A model generated the notes under the pieces. That model saw nothing but the letters and a program-made list of their open reading frames with translations, searched no databases and was not told the DNA's origin. Shown piece by piece: positions 7,581-15,250 of a DNA stretch of 64,000 nt. Position 1 is the first letter of the stretch. Every line of letters starts with the position of its first letter. The DNA lies in assembly GCA_017394865.1 (NCBI GenBank), contig JAFPWT010000013.1, positions 26,705 through 90,704 on the forward strand. The letters run 5' to 3'. Source of the stretch: Bacteroidales bacterium (lineage in GTDB: Bacteria > Bacteroidota > Bacteroidia > Bacteroidales > F082). A program made the position numbers and the translations under genes.

Positions 7581-9587
7581 ATGAACGATACAGAAAAAAG
7601 AAACTGGATTTCAAGATTATTTGGTGGCTTTTTCAACAAAAGGGTGCTGCCTTATTGGTGCATCCTTTTGCTTGATACGCTGATTGTTTTCTTCTCATGC
7701 ATCTTTTGCTATTGGGTAGAGAAACGATCAGTGGTGTTGCTTACCCTTCTTGACAATGTGCTTGTCACCTCGGCATTCTATGCCTTGCTGAGTTGGATCG
7801 GTGCTAGAATTTTCAGAACCTATTCCGGAGTAGTGCGTTACTCCAGTTTAGTTGACCTGATGAAGGTTGCTTTTGCCAATCTGGTGACAATGGTATTAGC
7901 GCTGATTAGCTATTATTTGCTAAATTGGCAAGACGTCAAGATGCTTAGCGCTCTATCGCCCATTGCTATCGTGGCCTCGTTTGTGATCGCTACCATGCTG
8001 ATGTGGGCCATGCGACTCTTGGTGAGAACGGTTTATGAACAAACGCAAGTCCAGTCGAAGAAGACCAGAGTGCTTATTTACGGAGCTTTGACAGGTGGTG
8101 TGGGTATCGCTAAAAACATCCGTAGCCAGAAACCCGCCCAGTATGAATTGTGTGGCTTTATCTCGCACGAGCATCGTATCCGTAAAATGAGCCTCATGGG
8201 GGTGGATATCTTCAATCCCGATGATGACATTGCCGCTATTGTCAAGAGACTCCGTATTGAAGCTGTGTTGGTGAGCCCCCTCCGTGTGGATGACTTCCGT
8301 AATAACCAGAAAATACAGGATATCTTGATCGGTGCCGGTTGCAAGATTTTGATGGCACAATTGGAAAAAGAGGCTAGTGTGAAGAATGGCGAACTGGAAG
8401 AGGGTGCCGAGAAGGATATGCAGCTGAAAGAGGTGAGTGTGGAAGACCTGCTGCCTCGTCAGCAAATCAAGGTAGACCTGAAGTCGGTGGAAGACCAACT
8501 GAAGGGGAAACGCGTACTGATCACAGGTTCAGCCGGTTCCATCGGTGCTGAGATCGTGCGTCAGGTGGCTGCTTTCCATCCTGCCAAGATGATGCTCATC
8601 GACCAGGCTGAGACTCCGCAACACGATATCCGCCTGATGATGGCCAACGAATTTCCCGATGTGCCCTGCGAGGTCGTGGTGACCAGTATCAGCCGTCGTA
8701 CCCGCATGGAAAGCGTGTTCCGCACCTTCCAACCTGAATATGTGTTCCACGCTGCAGCATACAAGCATGTGCCGATGATGGAGGACAACCCCAGCGAAGC
8801 TGTGATGAACAACATCTATGGTACCAAGGTGATCGCCGATATGGCTGTGCAATTTGGAGCCAAGAAGTTCGTGATGATCTCCACCGACAAGGCGGTAAAT
8901 CCCACCAACGTGATGGGCTGCTCGAAACGTATCTGTGAGATCTATGTGCAGAGCCTCGACCGCAAGTTGAAGCTGGAAGCTCTTGAAAAACAGCACCAGA
9001 CAGGCGAAAAAGTGGAATACACCCAGTTCGTCACCACGCGATTCGGCAACGTGCTTGGATCCAATGGCTCGGTGATACCGCTGTTTAGGGAACAGATCAA
9101 AAAAGGCGGTCCCGTCACTGTTACCGACGAGCGCATCGTCCGTTTCTTCATGCTTATTCCCGAGGCTTGCAAACTGGTGCTCGAAGCTGGTACCAAAGGC
9201 AACGGCGGCGAGATCTTCGTATTCGATATGGGAGAGCCTGTGAAGATCGCCGACCTGGCCAAGCGTATGATTGCCCTTTCGCATGCTCAAAACGTTGAAA
9301 TCAAATACACAGGCCTCCGCGAAGGCGAGAAACTCTACGAAGAGGTGCTCAACGAGTTGGAAGGCACCAAGCCTACCTTCCACGAGAAAATCCGTATCGC
9401 CCAGGTGCGTGAATACGATTACGACGATGTGAGTCGTGAGATTGACGACTTGGTGGAAATTTGTAAACTGTTCGACAACATGAACACCGTGCGCAAGATG
9501 AAACAGATTGTGCCGGAATATAAGAGTAACAACTCGGTTTACGAAGTTTTGGATGCCGAAATAGGGGGGGGGGGGCTGTTTAAGTAA
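7581..9587 (+). CDS. Membrane-bound NDP-sugar 4,6-dehydratase (CapD/WbpM family)
   Basis: Makes a 4-keto-6-deoxy UDP-sugar (UDP-GlcNAc-type substrate) for surface polysaccharide or lipid-linked glycan synthesis. The 668 residues begin with about four membrane helices (about 18-145), then a CoA-binding-like domain, then the dehydratase domain with the NAD loop TGSAGSIG (G316-G322). The active-site region reads STDKAVNPTNVMGCSK; the usual YxxxK is replaced by MxxxK (M445-K449), as is typical of this large-dehydratase branch. Conserved KHVPMMEDNP is also present. The last codons hold a run of 12 G (9564-9575), giving a Gly4 tail. It is followed 26 nt later by a phosphoglycosyl transferase, the usual partner. 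Confidence 0.9.
   Translation: MNDTEKRNWISRLFGGFFNKRVLPYWCILLLDTLIVFFSCIFCYWVEKRSVVLLTLLDNVLVTSAFYALLSWIGARIFRTYSGVVRYSSLVDLMKVAFANLVTMVLALISYYLLNWQDVKMLSALSPIAIVASFVIATMLMWAMRLLVRTVYEQTQVQSKKTRVLIYGALTGGVGIAKNIRSQKPAQYELCGFISHEHRIRKMSLMGVDIFNPDDDIAAIVKRLRIEAVLVSPLRVDDFRNNQKIQDILIGAGCKILMAQLEKEASVKNGELEEGAEKDMQLKEVSVEDLLPRQQIKVDLKSVEDQLKGKRVLITGSAGSIGAEIVRQVAAFHPAKMMLIDQAETPQHDIRLMMANEFPDVPCEVVVTSISRRTRMESVFRTFQPEYVFHAAAYKHVPMMEDNPSEAVMNNIYGTKVIADMAVQFGAKKFVMISTDKAVNPTNVMGCSKRICEIYVQSLDRKLKLEALEKQHQTGEKVEYTQFVTTRFGNVLGSNGSVIPLFREQIKKGGPVTVTDERIVRFFMLIPEACKLVLEAGTKGNGGEIFVFDMGEPVKIADLAKRMIALSHAQNVEIKYTGLREGEKLYEEVLNELEGTKPTFHEKIRIAQVREYDYDDVSREIDDLVEICKLFDNMNTVRKMKQIVPEYKSNNSVYEVLDAEIGGGGLFK
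9564..9575 (+). repeat. G12 homopolymer tract at the 3' end of the dehydratase gene
   Basis: Twelve consecutive G bases, read as four Gly codons just before the stop (IGGGGLFK). Losing or gaining one G would replace only the last three or four residues, because a stop follows within a few codons in the other two frames. Confidence 0.9.
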
Positions 9588-9613
9588 TTGATTTTCATAT
9601 ATTTTACGCTTAA

Positions 9614-10237
9614 ATGAAGCTCTTGAAGTTTGTTTTTGACCGTACCGTAGCTTTTATGGGTCTGCTGGTGCTGGCACTTCCCATGGCAGTTATCGCCGTA
9701 TTGGTAAAGGTAAGCATGCCTGGCGGACCGGTGCTCTATCGTCAGACTAGAGTAGGAAAGGATGGGAAACTCTTCAAGATTCATAAGTTCCGCACCATGA
9801 CCAATGATGAGGAACTCTCCAATATCGCCTATCCTAATAGGGCGAGGGTAACTCCTTTTGGTGCCAAGCTCCGCCGCCATAAGATCGACGAGCTACCTGA
9901 GCTGTGGGATGTTCTCATCGGGAAGATGAGCTTTGTGGGTCCGCGTCCTGATGTACCGGGTTATGCCGATAAGCTACAGGGCGACGATCGTGTGGTGCTG
10001 AAGATGCGCCCAGGGATTACGGGACCCGCCACATTGAAATACCGCGATGAGGAGCACCTCATCGAAGCCTATGTGAAACAAGCCAAAGCTGACGGCGATG
10101 CGCGATCCGAGGACGAGATTGCCAGGTGGTACAATGACGAGGTGATCTATCCCGACAAAGTGCGTATCAATGTCGACTATTACCATAAATATTCTTTTTT
10201 CAACGATATCAAAATCATTTTTCAGACGCTGACATAG
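9614..10237 (+). CDS. Initiating sugar-1-phosphate transferase (PglC/WcaJ-type)
   Basis: Transfers a sugar 1-phosphate from an NDP-sugar to undecaprenyl phosphate at the cytoplasmic membrane, starting a glycan. The 207 residues have one N-terminal hydrophobic segment (about 10-35, a re-entrant anchor in this family), the motif 'LYRQTRVGKDGKLFKIHKFR', the block KIDELPELWDV with the family Asp-Glu pair, and SFVGPRPDVPGY. The length fits the short monotopic form without the extra N-terminal helices. Its place after the 4,6-dehydratase suggests that it uses that enzyme's product. Confidence 0.9.
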   Translation: MKLLKFVFDRTVAFMGLLVLALPMAVIAVLVKVSMPGGPVLYRQTRVGKDGKLFKIHKFRTMTNDEELSNIAYPNRARVTPFGAKLRRHKIDELPELWDVLIGKMSFVGPRPDVPGYADKLQGDDRVVLKMRPGITGPATLKYRDEEHLIEAYVKQAKADGDARSEDEIARWYNDEVIYPDKVRINVDYYHKYSFFNDIKIIFQTLT

Positions 10238-10238
10238 T

Positions 10239-11918
10239 ATGGGACATTTGATTGAAATAGACAGTCTGACCTTCTCCGCCATGCTCCGACAAGGGACTGT
10301 GGCCTTAGGAAAGGAGAAGGGTGTAATCAACGATTTGAATGTTTTTCCTATCCCCGACGGGGATACAGGTGACAATATGTATATGACCATGAAGGCCGGA
10401 GTGAGCGCAGCTAGCGAGGCCAACCCCATGGGCACTGCATATCTCCCGGTGGGAGATACGCTAGGTGCCCATGGGGTTGCCTCGCTAGCATCCGCAGCGT
10501 CATCTGGCATGCTACTGGGTGCCCGTGGCAACTCGGGAGTTATCTTGAGCCGTATCTTCGCAGGCCTTGCTAAAGGGTTGAAAGACGTGGCTGTGGCCGA
10601 CACCAAAACGTTTGACCATGCCATGCACGCTGCCGTCGACGAAGCCTACAAAGCCGTTCCTGTCCCAGTGGAAGGCACCATGATCACGGTGATGCGCGAA
10701 GGCGTAGCTGGGGCCGACGCTTCTGGTGACATGAACCACTATTTTGAGACCTTGCTTGAAGCCATGCAGACCTCGCTTGACCATACTCCAGAGCTTCTTC
10801 AGGTGCTGAAGGATGCCGGTGTGGTCGACAGCGGCGGGGCAGGGGTGCTCTGTGTTTTCCGTGGGATGAACGACGCCCTCTGTGGTCGTATTACCGATGA
10901 AGAACTGTTGCCATCCAAGGTAGAAACACCTACTGTGGACCTCAATAAATTTAACGAGAACAGTACGCTTGAATTTGGCTATTGCACAGAGTTCCTGCTA
11001 CGGCTGTTGCGCGCTAAGGTGGACTTGGAAACCTTCGACGAACAGGTGATCATCGATTACCTGAATCGCGTTGGTGAGTCGGTGGTGGCCTTCCGTGAAG
11101 GCACTATCGTGAAAGTGCACGTGCATACCTATACACCTGGAGTCATCCTGAATGAAATGCAGAAATACGGCGAGTTCCTGACCATCAAAATTGAAAACAT
11201 GGCGCTTCAACATCATCAGGAAACTAACCAAAACAATGCTTCATTCAAAAAGCCCAAGCAGAAATATGGAGTTGTTACCGTTGCTTCGGGACAAGGCCTG
11301 ATGGATGCTTTCCGTGAGATTGGTGCCGACGAGGTGATTGCCGGCGGACAAACCATGAATCCCTCTACACAGGATTTTATAGAAGCCTTCAGACGCATTA
11401 ATGCACAGCATATTCTAGTATTCCCTAATAACTCCAACATTAAGATGGCTGCCGAGCAGGCCGCTGGACTCTATACTGAGTCCGATGTGCGTGTGATGCC
11501 CTCTGCTTCGATAGGCGAAGGCTATTTTGGCATTGGCTCCATTGATCGCGATTGCGCTAATGTGGAAGAGGTGATCGAGAGTGTCACCGAGGCCATGCAA
11601 ACGACAGTTTCGGGTATGGTCTCCACCGCCATCCGTGATGCGGAAGGGGAGGTGAGTGTGCATACGGGCGACTTTGTGGGCTACAGTGGCAAGCAGATCC
11701 TCAGCGACAGCCCCTTGCGCAAGGAGGCAGCCATGGAACTCTTACGGAGACTGAACATCGGATCACGTGACGTGATGATCGTCTTTTATGGCAACGATGT
11801 ACCTGCCGAAGAAGCGGATGCTTTAATTACCGAATTGCAGAATAATTATAAAAACATTGAAATAATAAATATTTGCGGCTTACAGCCGGTTTATGACTAT
11901 ATTTTTGCCTTATGTTAG
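10239..11918 (+). CDS. fakA: Fatty acid kinase catalytic subunit FakA (DAK2/YloV family)
   Basis: Phosphorylates fatty acids held by a FakB carrier, giving acyl-phosphate for phospholipid synthesis. The 559 residues comprise an N-terminal DhaL-like ATP domain with the metal/ATP loop NVFPIPDGDTGDNM (about 36-49) and GARGNSGVILSRIFAG, then the central and C-terminal FakA domains. The gene overlaps the fakB/degV gene by 7 nt. Between the DGDTG and GARGNS motifs the protein is unusually long: residues about 58-84 are encoded by an 80-bp inverted repeat of the same family as intergenic hairpins elsewhere in the window. This segment falls between conserved motifs, so the enzyme may still work. Confidence 0.88.
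   Translation: MGHLIEIDSLTFSAMLRQGTVALGKEKGVINDLNVFPIPDGDTGDNMYMTMKAGVSAASEANPMGTAYLPVGDTLGAHGVASLASAASSGMLLGARGNSGVILSRIFAGLAKGLKDVAVADTKTFDHAMHAAVDEAYKAVPVPVEGTMITVMREGVAGADASGDMNHYFETLLEAMQTSLDHTPELLQVLKDAGVVDSGGAGVLCVFRGMNDALCGRITDEELLPSKVETPTVDLNKFNENSTLEFGYCTEFLLRLLRAKVDLETFDEQVIIDYLNRVGESVVAFREGTIVKVHVHTYTPGVILNEMQKYGEFLTIKIENMALQHHQETNQNNASFKKPKQKYGVVTVASGQGLMDAFREIGADEVIAGGQTMNPSTQDFIEAFRRINAQHILVFPNNSNIKMAAEQAAGLYTESDVRVMPSASIGEGYFGIGSIDRDCANVEEVIESVTEAMQTTVSGMVSTAIRDAEGEVSVHTGDFVGYSGKQILSDSPLRKEAAMELLRRLNIGSRDVMIVFYGNDVPAEEADALITELQNNYKNIEIINICGLQPVYDYIFALC
10410..10489 (+). repeat. Palindromic element copy A, in frame inside fakA
   Basis: The left arm (10410-10435) and right arm (10465-10489) are reverse complements apart from one bulged C. 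Between them lies the core TGCATATCTCC (10436-10446), a tiny loop, then GGAGATACGCTAG (10452-10464). The core is identical to that of copy B at 12791, whereas the arms differ. The element is read through as coding sequence (about 27 residues, including NPMGTAYLPVGDT). Confidence 0.85.
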
Positions 11919-12781
11919 TATTTTTCAGTGACACCGATTGCGACATCACTCCCAAGGAGTGTGCCGAGTATGGCATCAAAATGATTAGCATGCCGTACAC
12001 CGTGGGTGATAAAGTGATTTACCCTTACATTGATTTTCAGGAATTCGACTCGCACAGCTTCTATGACATGCTGCGTGCTGGCACCATGCCCACCACCAGC
12101 GCCATGAGTGAGGAAGCCTACATCCAATACTTTGAGCCCGAGTTTCAGGCTGGTAACGATATTCTCTATGTGCATTTTTCCTCAGGGACCTCGAATACTT
12201 TCGCCATTATGAGTCAGGCCGTGGCCAAGCTGAAGGAGAAGTATCCCGAGAGGATGTTCTATGAAGTTGATACCTTGGGCATCACAGCGCTTTCCTATAA
12301 TGTGGTGCTCGAATGCGCCGAGATGTATAAAGCTGGTAAGACCGCTGAAGAGATCGTGGAATGGGCCAAGGTGGAAGTGCCGAAGTTCCCAATGTATTTC
12401 TTCGCTGACGACTTGAGGTTCTTCCGCCGCAGCGGTCGTGTGAGCGGATTGGCGGCCACGATGGGCGGCCTCATCGGCATCCGTCCCATTATCTACTTGA
12501 ACGACGAGGGTAAGATGGTCTCCATCGGCAAGGAGAAAGGCCGTAGCAAGGCTATCGCCCGACTGGTGCAGTATGTGGAGGAACTCGGCGAGGACGTGAA
12601 AGCCCACCGTGTGGTGATCGGTCATAGCGATTGTCCAGAGATCGCTGCCGAAGCCGAAACCTTGTTGAAAGAGAAATTCGGCGCTGATCTCAATGTGATT
12701 ACAGTGGTGGTGAATCCTACGATCGGTAGCCACTGCGGTCCCAACGGCGTCGGTATCTGCTTCCACGCCAAACATAGGTAG
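11912..12781 (+). CDS. fakB: DegV-family fatty-acid-binding protein FakB
   Basis: Binds one fatty acid and presents it to FakA for phosphorylation. The 289 residues show the DegV fold signatures: an N-terminal SDTDCDITPKECAEYGI, the pocket loop HFSSGTSNTF near residues 89-98, the FRRSGRVSGLAATMGGLIGI block near 171-190, and a C-terminal PTIGSHCGPNGVGICF. The start overlaps the end of fakA by 7 nt, so the two subunits are coupled. The strict FakA-FakB order makes this functional call stronger than DegV homology alone. Confidence 0.9.
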   Translation: MLVFFSDTDCDITPKECAEYGIKMISMPYTVGDKVIYPYIDFQEFDSHSFYDMLRAGTMPTTSAMSEEAYIQYFEPEFQAGNDILYVHFSSGTSNTFAIMSQAVAKLKEKYPERMFYEVDTLGITALSYNVVLECAEMYKAGKTAEEIVEWAKVEVPKFPMYFFADDLRFFRRSGRVSGLAATMGGLIGIRPIIYLNDEGKMVSIGKEKGRSKAIARLVQYVEELGEDVKAHRVVIGHSDCPEIAAEAETLLKEKFGADLNVITVVVNPTIGSHCGPNGVGICFHAKHR

Positions 12782-12790
12782 AACGGGATC

Positions 12791-12865
12791 GAGCCAGTGT
12801 ACCCCCTGAGGCGCTGCATATCTCCTTCGGAGATACGCTAGGCGCCTCAGGGGGTACACTGGCTC
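12791..12865 (+). repeat. Palindromic element copy B, between fakB and the acyltransferase gene
   Basis: Perfect 24-nt inverted arms at 12791-12814 and 12842-12865 enclose the core TGCATATCTCC..GGAGATACGCTAG. There is no T-tract after the right arm, so it is not an ordinary terminator. The ATG of the next gene lies 19 nt beyond it. Confidence 0.9.
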
Positions 12866-12884
12866 GTAACAAATATAAGCGACT

Positions 12885-14006
12885 ATGATTTTAATAGAAC
12901 AAGTCCAAACTAAAAAACAGCAGAGGGATTTCCTGAGATTTCCTCTGAAACTCTATAAGGGGAATCCTTACTTTTCTCCTCCATTGTATATGGATGAGAA
13001 AAAGATTTTCCATAAGAACTTCGTTTATAACGACTGCTGCGACGCTATCTACTTCAACGCTTATAAAGACGGTGTGATGGCAGGACGTATCTCGGGTATT
13101 ATCCAGCGTGCGGCCAACGAGAAAAACAACAAGAAGCAGGTGCGTTTCACTCGTTTCGATGTTATCGATGACGAGGAGGTGGCCAAAAAGTTGTTCGAGG
13201 CTGTGGAACACTGGGCTGTCGAGAAAGGCATGGACGAGGTGATAGGGCCTTTGAGCTTCTCCGATCTTGAAAGGGAAGGCTTGCTGATTGGTGGTTTCGA
13301 CCAGGCGGCCACTTTCGAGGAAAACTATAACCACCCCTATTACCAGACCTTCATAGAGAATATGGGGTATAAGAAGGAGGTGGACTGGACGGGGAGTCAT
13401 TTAAGAGTGCCTAAAGACTATGACGGTGAAGTGGACCAGCTGGCTGCCTATGTGATGAAACGTTACCATCTGCATCTGGGCACGGCGCGCAATACCAACG
13501 AATTCCTCAAGAAATACGCTGACGATATCTTCGAGCTCATCGACAAGTCGTATGATCTGCTTTACGGTACTGTGCCTTTTACCGAGGGGATGAAGAAGAT
13601 GATGATCGACAACTTTAAGTTGGTGGTTGACATGAAGAACGTGGCGGTGGTTCTTGATGAAAACAACAAGATGGTTTGCTTTGGACTGGCATTCCCTGCC
13701 ATTGCCGATGCTGTACGTCCTTCAGGCGGACGCCTCACTCCGATGACGTTGATCCGTCTGCTGAAAGCCCTGAAGAAGCCCTCGGTGATCGACCTCTGTC
13801 TCATTGGCGTTGATCCCGAATGGCTTAACCGTGGCGTGAGCATCATCGTCTCCTCAGGCTTGATGAAAATGCTCCAACGTCCCGAAGTACTTTATGCGGA
13901 CACCAACCTCAACCTTGAGGAAAACTATGCGATCCAGAACCAGTGGAAACGCTTCGATGAGAAAAAGGTTAAATTGTATAGATGTTACGGTAAAAAGATA
14001 AAATGA
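12885..14006 (+). CDS. GNAT-like acyltransferase-family protein of unknown substrate
   Basis: A 373-residue cytosolic protein of a Bacteroidota family usually labelled GNAT N-acetyltransferase. The N-terminal part (FLRFPLKLYKGNPYFSPPLY) and the central 'IGPLSFSDLEREGLLIGGFD' are the recognisable conserved blocks; 'YYQTFIENMGYKKEVDW' resembles the end of a GNAT domain. A second acetyltransferase-like half lies at about 190-373 (VAVVLDENNKMVCFGLAFPA, then CLIGVDPEWLNRGVSIIVSS). The next gene encodes an acyl carrier protein whose start overlaps this stop by 4 nt, so an acyl-ACP donor is plausible. The exact reaction is unknown. Confidence 0.65.
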   Translation: MILIEQVQTKKQQRDFLRFPLKLYKGNPYFSPPLYMDEKKIFHKNFVYNDCCDAIYFNAYKDGVMAGRISGIIQRAANEKNNKKQVRFTRFDVIDDEEVAKKLFEAVEHWAVEKGMDEVIGPLSFSDLEREGLLIGGFDQAATFEENYNHPYYQTFIENMGYKKEVDWTGSHLRVPKDYDGEVDQLAAYVMKRYHLHLGTARNTNEFLKKYADDIFELIDKSYDLLYGTVPFTEGMKKMMIDNFKLVVDMKNVAVVLDENNKMVCFGLAFPAIADAVRPSGGRLTPMTLIRLLKALKKPSVIDLCLIGVDPEWLNRGVSIIVSSGLMKMLQRPEVLYADTNLNLEENYAIQNQWKRFDEKKVKLYRCYGKKIK

Positions 14007-14233
14007 TGTTTGAACAAGTAAAAGAAATATTAGCCCGTCAATTGCGGGTTTCGCCTGATAAAGTTACTATGGACGCCCAAATCAAACGCGATCTGGGTGC
14101 TGACTCTGTCGACATTCTCCAATTGCTCATGCGTCTTGAAGACGATTACGGCATTGTCATTCCCGATCAGGAGCTTGCCAAATTCGAGACCGTCGGCGAT
14201 GTGGTCAATTTCCTTGACGGCTTGAAGGCTTAA
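14003..14233 (+). CDS. acpP: Acyl carrier protein
   Basis: A small acidic carrier of 76 residues (75 if the second ATG is used) that holds acyl chains on a phosphopantetheine arm. The attachment motif DLGADSVDILQLLMRLED contains the acceptor Ser in DSVD at about residue 36. The start overlaps the upstream acyltransferase stop by 4 nt, which suggests a dedicated carrier for that enzyme rather than the main fatty-acid-synthesis ACP. Its 3' end overlaps the stop of plsX on the other strand by 4 nt. Confidence 0.9.
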   Translation: MMFEQVKEILARQLRVSPDKVTMDAQIKRDLGADSVDILQLLMRLEDDYGIVIPDQELAKFETVGDVVNFLDGLKA

Positions 14234-15249
14234 TACTCGTAGTGGTCGTATCTCATGATGATCTCTTCCATCTTGGAGGAGAGTGAATTTACTTCCATCT
14301 TGTAAGCCTGTTCGATGCATTTCTCCACGGCGACAGCTTTGCTGGAGCCGTGGCCTTTGACTACCGTCTTCGAAGTGCCTAGGAGGACGCTGCCGCCATA
14401 GTTCTGGTAGTTCATGAATTCCTTTTCCTCCTTGAACATCCGTTTCATCAGCAAGGCTCCCAGTTTGTAGATGCCGCGTGAATAGATGTCTTTCTTGAGT
14501 TTCTTCAGCAGTTCGATGGCGGTTCCTTCAGTCGTTTTCACGAGTACGTTGCCCGAGAAGCCATCGCACACGACAACATCGTAGTTACCCGAGAGCAGAT
14601 CGCGGCTTTCCATGTTGCCCACGAAATTCACTTCTGGGGTCTCCGTCAACAGTTGATAGGCCTTTTGACGGATCTCATCGCCTTTCTCTGCTTCTTTACC
14701 CACATTAAGCAATGCCACTCGGGGTTTGATGATGCCGTACACCTGTTCCATATAGAGGCAGGCCATGATGGCGAATTGGCGGAGATGGTCGGGGGTGACC
14801 TCCACGTTGGCGCCGCTGTCGCAGATGCCCACGATACCGCCGTTCATGGTGGGTAGGATGGGGCAGAAGGCGGGACGGATCACGCCTTTCACACGACCGA
14901 TGCGGGTGAGTGCTGCGGCTACTAAAGCGCCTGTGGACCCTGTGCTGACCAAAGCGTTGATATCGTCGCGGTCGCGCAGCATCCGCACCGCCTTGATCAT
15001 AGAGCTTTCTTTTTTCAGGCGGATCACGTCGATGGGGCGTTCATCGCAGCCGACGACCTCTGGAGCATGTACGATCTCCACCCTTTCGGCATCGTAGGCT
15101 TTGCCAGAAAGATAGTTGTGGATGGTGGGCTCGTCGCCAGTGAGGATCAGATAAAGGTCAGGATTCTTGGCAAGTGCTGTCAGAGCACCGTCAATATTGG
15201 CTTGGGGACTATGGTCCCCGCCGAAACAATCAATAATTATTTTAATCAT
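14230..15249 (-). CDS. plsX: Phosphate acyltransferase PlsX
   Basis: Converts acyl-ACP to acyl-phosphate, the donor for PlsY in phospholipid synthesis. The start is the ATG at 15249 (339 residues, MIKIIIDCFGGDHSP), which matches the family; the longer reading to 15318 only shadows the neighbouring gene. Conserved blocks are ALVSTGSTGALVAAAL, RPAFCPILPT, 'LLNVGKEAEKGDE', VVCDGFSGNV, and GGSVLLGTSKTVVKGHGSS at the end. It lies 1 nt after the stop of the giant glucan synthase gene and is convergent with the ACP gene. Functionally it joins the FakAB products in the acyl-phosphate pool. Confidence 0.94.
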   Translation of the reverse strand: MIKIIIDCFGGDHSPQANIDGALTALAKNPDLYLILTGDEPTIHNYLSGKAYDAERVEIVHAPEVVGCDERPIDVIRLKKESSMIKAVRMLRDRDDINALVSTGSTGALVAAALTRIGRVKGVIRPAFCPILPTMNGGIVGICDSGANVEVTPDHLRQFAIMACLYMEQVYGIIKPRVALLNVGKEAEKGDEIRQKAYQLLTETPEVNFVGNMESRDLLSGNYDVVVCDGFSGNVLVKTTEGTAIELLKKLKKDIYSRGIYKLGALLMKRMFKEEKEFMNYQNYGGSVLLGTSKTVVKGHGSSKAVAVEKCIEQAYKMEVNSLSSKMEEIIMRYDHYEY

Positions 15250-15250
15250 A

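Noticed and set aside
10410-12865. Palindromic elements A and B considered as ordinary terminators or attenuators
   Set aside because: Neither is followed by a T-tract, one is inside a coding region, and they share a conserved asymmetric core, which terminators do not.
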